Positions 8,752 to 18,030 of a DNA stretch of 64,000 bases are shown here, piece by piece. The DNA lies in assembly GCF_029193885.1 (NCBI RefSeq), contig NZ_JARFVB010000014.1:39979-103978 (forward strand). Direction: 5' to 3'. The translations under genes were made by a program, and so were the position numbers. The stretch comes from Flagellimonas yonaguniensis. GTDB taxonomy: Bacteria; Bacteroidota; Bacteroidia; Flavobacteriales; Flavobacteriaceae. The notes beneath the pieces are model-generated. The model saw nothing but the letters and a program-made list of their open reading frames with translations, did not search any database and was not told the origin of the DNA. How positions within the stretch are numbered: the first letter of the stretch is position 1; each line of letters opens with the position of its first letter.

Positions 8752-9483
8752 ATGATACATAAACACGGTATAGAGAAAAAGGTCAGAAGTCAAAAAATTT
8801 CTAGTTTGTTCCCCGGATGTGGGGTATCAAGCGAAGACACTGGGCTGGGTGCTATCGGAAAGATAGACCATGCCCGGATTCCTTCAGGGATAACCATTAA
8901 GATGCATCCACATATCAACGATGATATCCTGTCGTATTTTAGGGTAGGTGTATCAAAGCACATTGATTCGGAAAACATAACTGCTGAAATATCAAGAAAA
9001 AAGTTAATGTTGATGCAGGCAGGAAAGATATTCCATCACGAGGAACAAATTCTGGAACCTTTGGAAGGCCTTCAGATTTTTATTAGGCCTCAATATAAAG
9101 ATGATAGGCCGAAGGTCTCTTTTTTTGATTTGGATGAAACCGATAGCCTAAATCAATGGCGTTTATTGGCCTCACCGGGAAACCAAACCCCATTGCGATT
9201 CACAAGCGAAACTTGGATATATGATATTGCCATAGATGAGAGGACACGATTCACTTTGCCAAAGCTCCCAGAGAAAGGCCTGATCGCCTTATTGTATGTT
9301 TTTGAAGGGGAGCTGTTATTGAATGAAACCATGGAACTGCTCAAGGAAGAAAGTGTTGTCATCAAGGACGAATCCATAAAACTGGAAGCTGAACCTGGTA
9401 CCGAGCTCGTACTATTTTTTACGAATGAGGAATCCAATTGTTACAAAAATGGAATGTACAGTGGCAATCAGTTTAGATTATAG
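8752..9483 (+). CDS. pirin family protein
   Basis: Bicupin of the pirin family, 243 residues. The metal-binding histidines H52 and H54 sit in MHPHINDDILSYF, the pirin hallmark, and H95/H96 with E97/E98 complete the site. Pirins bind iron and include quercetin dioxygenases and redox-sensing transcription cofactors; which applies here is unknown. The C-terminal cupin (about 150-240) is divergent and has no metal site, as usual. The neighbours (SufR-like regulator, SOD) suggest an iron or redox-stress role. Confidence 0.85.
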   Translation: MIHKHGIEKKVRSQKISSLFPGCGVSSEDTGLGAIGKIDHARIPSGITIKMHPHINDDILSYFRVGVSKHIDSENITAEISRKKLMLMQAGKIFHHEEQILEPLEGLQIFIRPQYKDDRPKVSFFDLDETDSLNQWRLLASPGNQTPLRFTSETWIYDIAIDERTRFTLPKLPEKGLIALLYVFEGELLLNETMELLKEESVVIKDESIKLEAEPGTELVLFFTNEESNCYKNGMYSGNQFRL

Positions 9484-9617
9484 GATGTTTTGGAGGGGTA
9501 GCCACATTTTTTAAGCCTTTCATAGGTTTATAGCCAATGGGGCCATAATTGCCCATAACCAATCCCTTGTTGGGTCAATCATGTATATTTCCGAAAAATT
9601 AGTTGGATAAATCGATT

Positions 9618-10259
9618 TTAAGTATTTGATTTTTCCTTTATCAAATAGGTGCAGCGCCTGTCACCGGCCAGAATATGTTTTACCCTTTCAACTTGGATAT
9701 TGGGGCCAAAAACTGCTTGGAATACACTGAGCTCCGATGAGCAAAACTTTTGGCAAATGCTGGCAGCATCACAAATGGGACAATGGTTTTCGATAAGTTC
9801 AAAGTGGCCATCCCCCGTTTTTTCAAACGTGGCCATGTACCCCTCTTTCTCCCTTAATTGTGCCAATTTTTGGACTTTTTCTTCCAGGGTGTCCGTTTCA
9901 GCTATGGTCTTCCGATAGTTGTCGAGATTATCTTTTCCTGTGGAAGTGATGATTTTGGACAATGTCTCCTCTCCAAAATCTTCCTTGATTTTATTGATAA
10001 GTCGTAATGTCAGTTCAGAATGTTTATTGGGGAATTTTGCATGTCCTTCTTTGGTCAATGACCAAAATTGTTGTGGCCGCCCCCTTCCTTTGGCACGGCT
10101 TTCTGATTTTACATATCCTTCATTCGCCAATTTTAAAAGCTGGAACCTGGCACCTTCCGTTGTTATACAGAGCATCTTGGCCAAATCCTTTAAGGTTTTT
10201 TCCCCTTCATTTTTAAGGATGCACAAGGCGCGTTCATTTTCCTGTATTATCTTATCCAT
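9618..10259 (-). CDS. SufR-like Fe-S transcriptional regulator
   Basis: 213 residues. An N-terminal winged-helix domain (about 8-75) is followed by a C-terminal domain with a cysteine set C160, C163, C169, C173 and C203. C160, C173 and C203 correspond in spacing to the [4Fe-4S] ligands of cyanobacterial SufR, a repressor of Fe-S cluster assembly genes. Start ATG 10259 is chosen over an upstream TTG. It is divergent from sodA, sharing an 87-base promoter region, so it probably controls itself and sodA in response to Fe-S or oxidative status (inference). No suf genes are in the window. Confidence 0.8.
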   Translation of the reverse strand: MDKIIQENERALCILKNEGEKTLKDLAKMLCITTEGARFQLLKLANEGYVKSESRAKGRGRPQQFWSLTKEGHAKFPNKHSELTLRLINKIKEDFGEETLSKIITSTGKDNLDNYRKTIAETDTLEEKVQKLAQLREKEGYMATFEKTGDGHFELIENHCPICDAASICQKFCSSELSVFQAVFGPNIQVERVKHILAGDRRCTYLIKEKSNT

Positions 10260-10276
10260 AATAAACAAAGTAAATA

Positions 10277-10307
10277 TTTGTTTTATTGTGTAAATATACT
10301 ATCTTTG
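10277..10307 (+). promoter_or_regulatory. sodA promoter
   Basis: TTTG at 10277-10280 and TATCTTTG at 10300-10307 with a 19-base spacer, a near-perfect Bacteroidetes promoter. It lies 40 bases before the sodA ATG at 10347 and rules out the upstream in-frame start at 10278. The interval is shared with the divergent SufR-like gene, so the regulator's operator is probably here. Confidence 0.7.
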
Positions 10308-10346
10308 TGTTGTTATCAAAAGATATTTAAATCAAATCTACATATT

Positions 10347-10952
10347 ATGAGTCACAAATTACCGGAATTACCGTATAGTTACGATGCACTTTCACCGTAC
10401 ATTGATGCCACAACAATGGAAATACACCATACCAAGCATCACCAAGGATATGTAAACAAATTGAATGCGGCACTGGAAGAGGCTGGATTGGAAGGGTCGG
10501 ATTTGGAGGACCTTTTCGGAAAAGTGTCAAAGCTATCCAGTGGTATCCGTAACAATGGGGGAGGTCATTACAACCACAGTTTATTTTGGACCATTTTAAC
10601 GCCCAACGGATCGGAAATGCCTTCTAAACTATTGGAGGCCATTGAAAATACCTTTGGCTCTTTTGAAGAGTTTAAAACCATCTTTTCCAATACTGCCGCT
10701 ACCCGTTTTGGATCTGGATGGGCCTGGTTGATTGTTGCTGCGAATGGTGAATTGAAAGTAACCTCGACACCAAACCAGGATAACCCCATGATGGATACCG
10801 CACCAGACCAAGGCACCCCTATTTTTGGGTTGGATGTTTGGGAGCACGCCTATTATCTTAATTATCAAAATAAAAGGCCAGAGTATATCAATGCTTTTTG
10901 GAATGTAGTTAATTGGCATGAAGTCGAAAAGCGGTATTTAGCAGCTGTGTAA
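10347..10952 (+). CDS. sodA: superoxide dismutase (Mn/Fe family, Mn-type)
   Basis: 201-residue SOD converting superoxide to peroxide and oxygen. The metal ligands H27, H77 (HYNHSLFW), D163 and H167 ([11 protein letters not shown]) are all present. Glutamine in [10 protein letters not shown], at the position of E. coli MnSOD Q146, points to manganese or cambialistic use. The ATG at 10347 is chosen because the promoter lies within the longer open frame. It has no signal peptide, so it is cytoplasmic. A strong hairpin follows the stop. This is the intact relative of the broken copy at 551-830. Confidence 0.95.
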   Translation: MSHKLPELPYSYDALSPYIDATTMEIHHTKHHQGYVNKLNAALEEAGLEGSDLEDLFGKVSKLSSGIRNNGGGHYNHSLFWTILTPNGSEMPSKLLEAIENTFGSFEEFKTIFSNTAATRFGSGWAWLIVAANGELKVTSTPNQDNPMMDTAPDQGTPIFGLDVWEHAYYLNYQNKRPEYINAFWNVVNWHEVEKRYLAAV

Positions 10953-10969
10953 CTCGCTCTCTGAGTCCT

Positions 10970-11012
10970 TAAACCATGCCCGGTTTTATGATTGTCCGGG
11001 TGTGGTTTTAAA
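10970..11012 (+). terminator. terminator after sodA
   Basis: Inverted repeat AAACCATGCCCGG (10971-10983) with CCGGGTGTGGTTT (10996-11008), paired throughout with G-U tolerance, and ending in a T run. It lies 20 bases after the sodA stop. Confidence 0.75.
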
Positions 11013-11065
11013 CCTTTTATATCCTTGCATATCAAATACTTTGATCTTGGTTAATTCCTTTCTTA

Positions 11066-11743
11066 ATGCCCAAAAGGGGCATATATGCCAATTTCAAAAC
11101 TACTATGGATGAGAACCTACCCAATGTTTCATTTTTGACCACTGTCCTATTGGACTTGGTTGGTTCATGTGGGAAGAAAGAGACCGTCCAAGCTGATTTG
11201 GCCCATCGAGGGGCATTTCAAAATGCCAATGGGGCCCATGCCAGTTTCCACCCATCATTTACCATTACTAGGGCCGTTGGTTTTTCGAGTTTCGAGCTTG
11301 ATGACCTTTTTAAGAAGAATGTAGGGTTATTTGCCAATATTACAGGTGGGCTATTGCAACCCATTTTCAATTGTGGAACCTTGAAGGCAAGTCTGGAAGT
11401 CACAAAATCAGGACAACAAATTGCCTACTACAATTTCGACCAGACGATGCTGAAAGCTGGCCAAGAGGTCACGGATGCACTGTTTGCCTATCAACAGGCA
11501 GATGATATCAAGTACAAGAAAAGATCGGGCCAATGGGATGCCTTGAATACGTCGGTATTATATGCCAAACGATTATTGGAAAACAATTCACAGACCAATT
11601 ATACCGATGTACTGACATCGGAGCAAAATTTGTTGTCCGTGGAAATGCAGGGGATTCTGGATGTGCTTGAACGCAAGGTGAGTATCATCAACCTGTACAG
11701 GGCGCTGCTACGTGGATGGAAAATTACAGGGGACAATGAATGA
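11066..11743 (+). pseudogene. truncated outer-membrane efflux protein (OprM/NodT-like C-terminal half)
   Basis: From about residue 45 onward the 225 codons match the C-terminal half of RND-type outer membrane factors: FHPSFTIT, a region ending GGLLQPIFN, then AGQEVTDAL and LLRGWK at the end. A full protein is about 450-480 residues with a lipoprotein signal. Here the first 45 residues are unrelated and have no signal peptide, so the product cannot be exported or form a channel. No membrane-fusion or pump gene is nearby. The end overlaps the next gene's ATG by 8 bases, so translation of the fragment may still feed the cyclase. Confidence 0.7.
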
Positions 11744-12683
11744 TAAGGTTAGAAGATATCATCACATCACCATTGTCAACGACGCTTCATTTTTGATCAG
11801 TTCGGATGATTCCATCTTAAAGGCGGCCTTGAAAAAGAAAATCCCTTTCTGTTGTGAATGTGGTGGGAGGGCAAGATGTTCCACCTGTCGGATTTTGGTG
11901 ATTCACGGCGAGGAACATCTTTCGGAAATAAATGTTGCGGAACGAAATGTACAGAAGTACTTTGATTTGCCGGATAACGTCCGTCTTGCCTGCCAGACTT
12001 ATGTAAAAGGTGGATCTGTTAAGGTCAAGCGTATCATGAACGATGAGAGCGACTATCCGTTGTACCTAAGAAACAAGATCATGAAGGGAGAAAACATAGG
12101 GAAAGAAATGCGGCTGTGCCTTGTATTTTTGGATATTAGAAACTTCACTCCCTTTGTGGAACACCATTTGGCCTTTGATGTGATCCATGTGGTAAGAAAG
12201 CTCTTTTATCACTTTGAAGAAATTATCAAAGCGAACAATGGGAGGATCATTGAAACGGCAGGAGATGGGCTTTATGCGGCCTTCGGCTTTGACCAAACAA
12301 CGAGGGAAAGTACCAACAAGGCGGTTGCCTCTGTTTGGGAAATGTTCAAGGCTTTGGAAAAATTGAACGGGGAGTATTTTAAAAGATATTTTAACCAAGA
12401 AATTGAAATAGGTGTTGGTGTCCATTTGGGAAAGGTAGTTACAGGAGATCTCTTAATTCAAGATAATCCACATCCATTGGTAATGGGATACCCTGTAAAT
12501 GTAGCGGCTAGGATACAAGATCTAACCAAAAAGTTCAACAATAATTTTATAGTATCCGAGGAAGTTTATAGAGAATTGCGGCACAAACCGATTTCGGTTC
12601 ACACTTTGGAACGATTGAAAGGAGTCGAGCAGCCTTTCACACTATATTTATTGGGCGAGGAATTTTCGTATCAGAAGGAATAA
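11736..12683 (+). CDS. ferredoxin domain fused to class III adenylate/guanylate cyclase
   Basis: 315 residues from ATG 11736. Residues about 8-100 form a [2Fe-2S] ferredoxin with C42, C48, C51 and C86 (CGGRARCSTC...LACQ). Residues about 125-310 are a class III nucleotide cyclase with metal aspartates D133 (FLDIRNFT) and D177 (ETAGDGLY), plus the transition-state motif NVAARIQ. It should make cAMP or cGMP under control of the iron-sulfur redox state, probably near the membrane but without a membrane segment. Such fusions are known among bacterial cyclases. The start overlaps the efflux-protein fragment. Confidence 0.87.
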   Translation: MNDKVRRYHHITIVNDASFLISSDDSILKAALKKKIPFCCECGGRARCSTCRILVIHGEEHLSEINVAERNVQKYFDLPDNVRLACQTYVKGGSVKVKRIMNDESDYPLYLRNKIMKGENIGKEMRLCLVFLDIRNFTPFVEHHLAFDVIHVVRKLFYHFEEIIKANNGRIIETAGDGLYAAFGFDQTTRESTNKAVASVWEMFKALEKLNGEYFKRYFNQEIEIGVGVHLGKVVTGDLLIQDNPHPLVMGYPVNVAARIQDLTKKFNNNFIVSEEVYRELRHKPISVHTLERLKGVEQPFTLYLLGEEFSYQKE

Positions 12684-12815
12684 AGGAAAACGGGTAAGGG
12701 CAAAAGATGAGGCTTTGAAAACACTGAAAAAGCAATCTTATGGGAATTTTGTTTTCAGCTGGGATGCCGAAGGGGTAACGGTTGATGCCGTTAAATATTA
12801 TGAATAAAATGTAAA

Positions 12816-13292
12816 ATGTTGAATTTTGATGATTTTAGCACGAATTTAGGTAAGGTACTTCTAGAGTGCAGTCTGTTTATGAGTTTTGGGACGACTCCCT
12901 ATACCTTTGATAAGGTCAATGGAGTGGAAGTAGAGGAAAAATATGATTTTCAAAAAGGGGTCATTACCTATCTAGCCATTTACCTGTGGGAGGAATATGG
13001 CGTTGCCGAATTGGAGGATTTTTTACGGAATAGCCAGGAGGTGATAAGTATGGAGGAACACACTACGGAACTGTTTATCCAATATAGTGTGGATAGATAT
13101 CTGGATCATGATCTAATGTATGCTTGGAAGATTAAACAGGGAACCATTGCCTTTGGATATTTGGTGGCTAAGTTAAGGTCTACCCAAGATTTGACAATCT
13201 ATACGGCTAATCCTCAGGAGTTGGAGTTTTTGGAGGATGTTCTTCCCAAGCATAGCAACATGAAACTTTTTGCTGTTGCAATGCTCAAATAG
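12816..13292 (+). CDS. hypothetical protein, 158 residues
   Basis: Not recognised. A soluble acidic protein with aromatic-rich helices and no signal peptide, membrane segment or cysteine cluster. It begins at ATG 12816 about 130 bases after the cyclase gene and could share its transcript. The gap between them holds a 40-codon open stretch ending at 12807 that may be the tail of a lost gene. The protein ends 185 bases before aconitase. Confidence 0.55.
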   Translation: MLNFDDFSTNLGKVLLECSLFMSFGTTPYTFDKVNGVEVEEKYDFQKGVITYLAIYLWEEYGVAELEDFLRNSQEVISMEEHTTELFIQYSVDRYLDHDLMYAWKIKQGTIAFGYLVAKLRSTQDLTIYTANPQELEFLEDVLPKHSNMKLFAVAMLK

Positions 13293-13477
13293 GGCCCTCC
13301 TAAAGGTTGGCCATTATTGATGTACCTTGGAAGGTATTGATGCCATATCATCTGCCATTCCCTATGATATCGTTGGGAAACCGTACCTAGGGCAGATGAG
13401 GTGGCCCCATGATAATTTAGCCTATTGTCCATGTGCCCTTCAATTTGTAAATTACTAGTGACTTAAACGTTTGACAC

Positions 13478-16105
13478 ATGGAAACGATACGTAGAATTAT
13501 AGCAACTCCCGAAGGACATCAAATGGTGAATCTCGGTTCGATCCCTACAATTGAACAACTACCCTTTTCGATAAGGATACTATTGGAAAACGTAATTCGA
13601 AACTATGATGGTTTTTCCATTACCAAAGAACATTACAATATTTTGGCCCATTGGGCAGACCAGCCATCGGATGCGGATGTACCCTATAAACCGGGCAGGG
13701 TTTTGATGCAGGACTTTACGGGAGTTCCAGCTATTGTTGATATTGCATCCCTTCGCTCGGAAATGATTCGGAGGGGGAAAGATGGGACAAGGGTCAATCC
13801 TTCCATACCAGTGGACCTTATCGTGGACCACTCGGTCCAAGTGGACTTTTACGGAAGTAAAGATGCCTATCCCAAGAATGTATCCAAAGAGTATGAGCGC
13901 AATGGGGAGCGTTACAAAGTTCTCAAATGGGCGCAAAGTGCTTTTGATAATTTTAGGGTGGTCCCCCCTGGTATGGGCATTTGCCATCAGGTCAACTTGG
14001 AAAATCTGGCGCAAGGAATCAGTCTTAGGGACAATTGGCTGTTTCCCGATACGCTTGTAGGGACTGATTCACATACTCCCATGGTAAACGGTATTGGGGT
14101 ATTGGGCTGGGGGGTCGGCGGTATTGAGGCAGAAGCTGCCATGCTCGGTCAACCCATTTATTTTTCCTCTCCGGAGGTCATTGGCCTGGAGCTTCAAGGA
14201 AGGCTTCCCGTCGGTACCACCGCCACGGATATGGTGCTTACCATCACAAATCTACTGCGTGAATACGGGGTTGTCGGCAAGTTTGTCGAAGTCTTCGGTG
14301 AAGGACTTGATCACTTGACCGTACCAGATCGGGCAACGATTGCCAATATGTCCCCTGAATTTGGTTGTACCGTGACCTATTTTCCTATCGATGAACAGAC
14401 AATCGATTATATGCGGTTTACGGGGAGGCCGAAAAATTTGCTCGATAGGGTAAAGTCGTATGCCCAGAAGAATATGCTCTGGCGTACCGGAAAGGAGGAA
14501 ATACAATATACCGATACCATAAGTTTGGATTTGGGGACCATCGTGCCGACCATTTCCGGTCCAACACGACCCCAGGATAAGATTCCCATCGATCGAATCA
14601 AAAAGGATTTTCCCGGCCTATTGGAAAAAGTAGGGGCTTCGAAAGGAAAGCTCGCTTGGGTGGAGAGAGATAAAATGGGCTTCTACCTTGAAAACGGGGC
14701 AGTTGCCATTGCGGCCATCACTAGTTGCACAAATACTTCCAATCCCAGTGTAATGGTAGGTGCCGGACTATTGGCACGAAACGCTAGGAACAGGGGGCTG
14801 AACGTTAAGCCTTGGGTGAAGACAAGCTTGGCCCCAGGAAGTAAGGTGGTCACAGATTATCTGGTGCGTTCCGGTCTACAAAACGATTTGGAAGCGCTTA
14901 ATTTCTATACGGTAGGGTATGGATGCACCAGTTGCATAGGGAATAGTGGCCCTTTGGATCCTGATATTTCGGAGGCCATTAACAAGAACAATCTCGGTGT
15001 TGCCGCTGTTCTGTCCTCCAACCGTAATTTCGAGGCTAGGATTCATCCACAGGTCAAACTCAACTTTCTCGCTTCCCCGCTTTTGGTCATTGCTTATGCA
15101 ATTACCGGTACCATTGATGTGGATCTTACCATGGAACCTCTAGGAATGGATAATAAGGGAACGCCGGTTTATCTTAAGGATATTTGGCCTTCCAACCGGG
15201 AAATCCAAGCGGTGATTTCAGAATCTATTAAAAAATCGGATTTTGAAAAGACCTACGATGTGATTTTCGATGGTGAGGAACAATGGAAGGACTTGGCGTT
15301 TGTACTATCTGAAAATTATCAGTGGAGCGAGGAAAGTACCTATATTAAGGAGGCTCCTTTTTTTAAGGGATTGTCAATGGAAGTAAAGCAACCCCGGGAT
15401 ATTGAAAACGCAAGGGTATTGCTTAAATTGGGGGATTCCATAACCACGGACCACATTTCTCCCGCAGGGGCGTTTTCCGAAACTTCCGAGGCCGGACGCT
15501 ACCTCAAGGCCAATGGAATGGACCGAAGGTCCTTTAATTCCTATGGCTCTCGCCGAGGAAATCATGAGGTTATGATGCGGGGTACCTTTGCCAATGTGCG
15601 AATCAAGAATGAGTTAGTGGAAAAGGAAGGTGGGTATGCCCGTTATTTTCCTTCCCAAGAAGATGTAACCGTATTTGATGCGGCTATGCGCTATCAGTCC
15701 ACTGGCACGGATTTGATCGTTTTGGCGGGGAAGGAGTATGGTAGTGGCTCATCAAGGGATTGGGCTGCAAAAGGAACATTGTTATTGGGGATAAAGGCAG
15801 TTCTGGCCGAGAGCTATGAGAGGATTCACCGCAGTAACCTAGTGGGTATGGGAGTCCTCCCCTTGGAGTTTTTAAAAGATGAGAGCGCGAAGGGTCACGG
15901 CCTGAATGGAAATGAATCCTTTACAATTTCAGGGATTTCCCAACGACTTTCCCCAAAAAAGATATTGGATGTCACAGCAAAAAGACCTGATGGGAGCTTA
16001 ATTACCTTTAAGGTAATGGCCCGATTGGACTCCCTTATTGAGGTGGACTATTATAAGAATGGAGGCATTTTGCATTATTATCTGCGGGGCAAGCTTGAGG
16101 AATAA
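13478..16105 (+). CDS. acnA: aconitate hydratase A
   Basis: 875-residue aconitase of the AcnA/IRP1 type, isomerising citrate and isocitrate in the TCA cycle with a [4Fe-4S] cluster. Cluster ligands C417 (TSCTNTSNP), C483 and C486 (GYGCTSCIGNSGP) are present. The swivel-domain motifs DSITTDHISPAG and YGSGSSRDWAAKG lie in the last third. The length is near E. coli AcnA (891). AcnA forms are typically the stress-stable aconitase, which suits the oxidative-stress setting here. Whether the host has another aconitase cannot be seen. It is probably transcribed alone. Confidence 0.93.
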   Translation: METIRRIIATPEGHQMVNLGSIPTIEQLPFSIRILLENVIRNYDGFSITKEHYNILAHWADQPSDADVPYKPGRVLMQDFTGVPAIVDIASLRSEMIRRGKDGTRVNPSIPVDLIVDHSVQVDFYGSKDAYPKNVSKEYERNGERYKVLKWAQSAFDNFRVVPPGMGICHQVNLENLAQGISLRDNWLFPDTLVGTDSHTPMVNGIGVLGWGVGGIEAEAAMLGQPIYFSSPEVIGLELQGRLPVGTTATDMVLTITNLLREYGVVGKFVEVFGEGLDHLTVPDRATIANMSPEFGCTVTYFPIDEQTIDYMRFTGRPKNLLDRVKSYAQKNMLWRTGKEEIQYTDTISLDLGTIVPTISGPTRPQDKIPIDRIKKDFPGLLEKVGASKGKLAWVERDKMGFYLENGAVAIAAITSCTNTSNPSVMVGAGLLARNARNRGLNVKPWVKTSLAPGSKVVTDYLVRSGLQNDLEALNFYTVGYGCTSCIGNSGPLDPDISEAINKNNLGVAAVLSSNRNFEARIHPQVKLNFLASPLLVIAYAITGTIDVDLTMEPLGMDNKGTPVYLKDIWPSNREIQAVISESIKKSDFEKTYDVIFDGEEQWKDLAFVLSENYQWSEESTYIKEAPFFKGLSMEVKQPRDIENARVLLKLGDSITTDHISPAGAFSETSEAGRYLKANGMDRRSFNSYGSRRGNHEVMMRGTFANVRIKNELVEKEGGYARYFPSQEDVTVFDAAMRYQSTGTDLIVLAGKEYGSGSSRDWAAKGTLLLGIKAVLAESYERIHRSNLVGMGVLPLEFLKDESAKGHGLNGNESFTISGISQRLSPKKILDVTAKRPDGSLITFKVMARLDSLIEVDYYKNGGILHYYLRGKLEE

Positions 16106-16331
16106 GGGAGATATAAGCAAATCTTACTGCTTTTGACGATGGTCAACCTGACAGGGACATAAGGGTTTAATGTTAACCTATTGCCCGTTCATGGCCCAAG
16201 GGTGTGGGGAGGCCTATAAAAGCAATACGGTGCAAAAAGCCATATTGTCGAGACCTTTGAGCAAAGGTTTTGCTTGATATGATTGGCTTGATACAGTGTT
16301 CAGTGTTTACAAAACAAGTTTTATTTGGCAA

Positions 16332-17228
16332 ATGGAAGTCATGCTATTTGATAAAGAAAAAGGCCCAAACAAGGAAACTGAAACTTTTAAAAATTTGGTA
16401 CTGGTCTTTATTGTTGTTTTTTGGTCCATTGGAGCTCAAGCGCAGATGAAAGATCAATCGGATTCCCTGCAGACTGGGAGATGGGAGTTGTTCAAATATG
16501 ATATGGGGAATGTCTTCGGAGGGATTGTGCACTCGTACTCTAGGCCCCTACATTGGAAAGGTGAGGAATGGATGACCTTAGGGGCAGTAGTGGCGGGGAC
16601 GGGCCTAATATATCTTTTTGATGAGCAGGTGTCCCAATTTGCTATTAGGCAGCAAGGTGGAGTCCCTGATTTTGTAAACTATTATGGAGCAAGAGTAGGT
16701 AGCCCAACCTACAATTATATGTTTACCGGGGGCGTTTATGTGACAGGGTTGTTGATCAAGGATGAAAGGACTAGGCGCTTGGGGGTCCTATTGTTGGCAT
16801 CAGCTTCATCTGCCGGATTGTTGCAGCAAGTAGTCAAATCCATGGTGGGAAGGGCACGTCCAGAATACGGTAATGGTAAGGATACCTTTGACCCCTTCAA
16901 CACCAATAGAAGTTTCCATTCATTTCCATCGGGACATACCATTCTTGCTTTTACAAATGCACATGCTATTGCCAAACAATTTAAAGATCCATGGCTGAAA
17001 ACGGGTATATATGTTATAGGATCAGTCCCTGGAGCCACTAGATTATGGGAGGGACAACATTGGCTTACCGATATTGCATTGGGTGTTGCCATAAGCATCT
17101 TTATGGTCGAATCGATTGATGGGTACTTGGATTCAAAATATGATGACAAATTTAATGGAAAAGAAAAAGGGGTGAGTTGGAACATTGGATTTGGATTTGG
17201 GCAAATTAGGATATCCGGGCGTTTTTGA
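16332..17228 (+). CDS. PAP2-family phosphatase, secreted
   Basis: Type 2 phosphatidic acid phosphatase/haloperoxidase fold. All three motifs are present: KSMVGRARP, FPSGH and the TR...GQHWLTD block, giving the vanadate/phosphate site. A signal peptide ends at GAQAQ, so the protein is periplasmic or outer-membrane facing. Several start codons are possible (16296, 16332, 16341); 16332 is chosen as an ATG behind an A-rich leader. The likely substrates are lipid phosphates or pyrophosphates of envelope carriers, but this is not determined by the sequence. Confidence 0.85.
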   Translation: MEVMLFDKEKGPNKETETFKNLVLVFIVVFWSIGAQAQMKDQSDSLQTGRWELFKYDMGNVFGGIVHSYSRPLHWKGEEWMTLGAVVAGTGLIYLFDEQVSQFAIRQQGGVPDFVNYYGARVGSPTYNYMFTGGVYVTGLLIKDERTRRLGVLLLASASSAGLLQQVVKSMVGRARPEYGNGKDTFDPFNTNRSFHSFPSGHTILAFTNAHAIAKQFKDPWLKTGIYVIGSVPGATRLWEGQHWLTDIALGVAISIFMVESIDGYLDSKYDDKFNGKEKGVSWNIGFGFGQIRISGRF

Positions 17229-18030
17229 CACGTAGGCCCAGCCTTTGTGAAGAGGGGCCAAAATTGCCAAGGGTGACCAAGGAGGGTTTTTATCTTGAAG
17301 ACCAAGGTTCAAGATGTATATTCACTACGGGGATATGGGGCTTAGGTAGGATAGGACATGGATATAGAGAAGAACAGTTTTATTTGTATGCAGAACAGGG
17401 TCTTACGCATGCGTAGTTGAAGTTGACGATATTATATTTCAAGAAAATGATGTCTCAATATAGGTTGCGTACTCTTTGAAAAAAGATCTATACAGTTATG
17501 TGCTCTATCGCGGTGACTTCACCGTTGTTTTTCCATTGGGTTTAGGTGTACTATATTTAGGAATTGAACTCCGTATGAATAGTTTGTTTCTGTCGGTTTT
17601 CCAAAGTGGCCACCACGCTATAAAACAATGGCCACCAATAATGAAGTTACAATCAAGAGGACAATTGAAACCTATGAATGTTGTCTTTTGTTTTCGTGGG
17701 ACCATTAACTTGTCATGAAAGGAATTGCTGTGATAACCCATAATAATAGGCAGTGAATAATTTCAAAATATTCTTATTAATTATTTTGTTTAATGATATA
17801 AATTAAATTCTAAATAGGTATTTTTGAATATGTTGAAAGATTAACAAGATTTATGGTATTTAATAGGTCAAGGGACGTGGCTTGATTATCGTCATTTGGT
17901 ATAGCGCATAGGGTGATACAAAATTTATGTCAATTTATTGGTCTGTCAAACAGTGAAAATTTGGTCAATCTATGATTAAGGTTGTATTTATGGCGATTAA
18001 GGTTAAAATTTAAAAAAACATTTTGATAAC
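17229..18030. other. intergenic with possible IS end remnant
   Basis: About 800 bases without a supported gene. Two copies of TGGCCACCA lie at 17607-17615 and 17629-17637, 22 bases apart, a layout like the short repeats inside IS21-family ends, so an old IS remnant is possible. The last 250 bases are very AT-rich and form the leader of the universal stress gene. Confidence 0.35.

Noticed and set aside
10278..10346. Upstream start for sodA
   Set aside because: The promoter -7 box at 10300-10307 is inside this stretch and the known SOD N-terminus begins at 10347.
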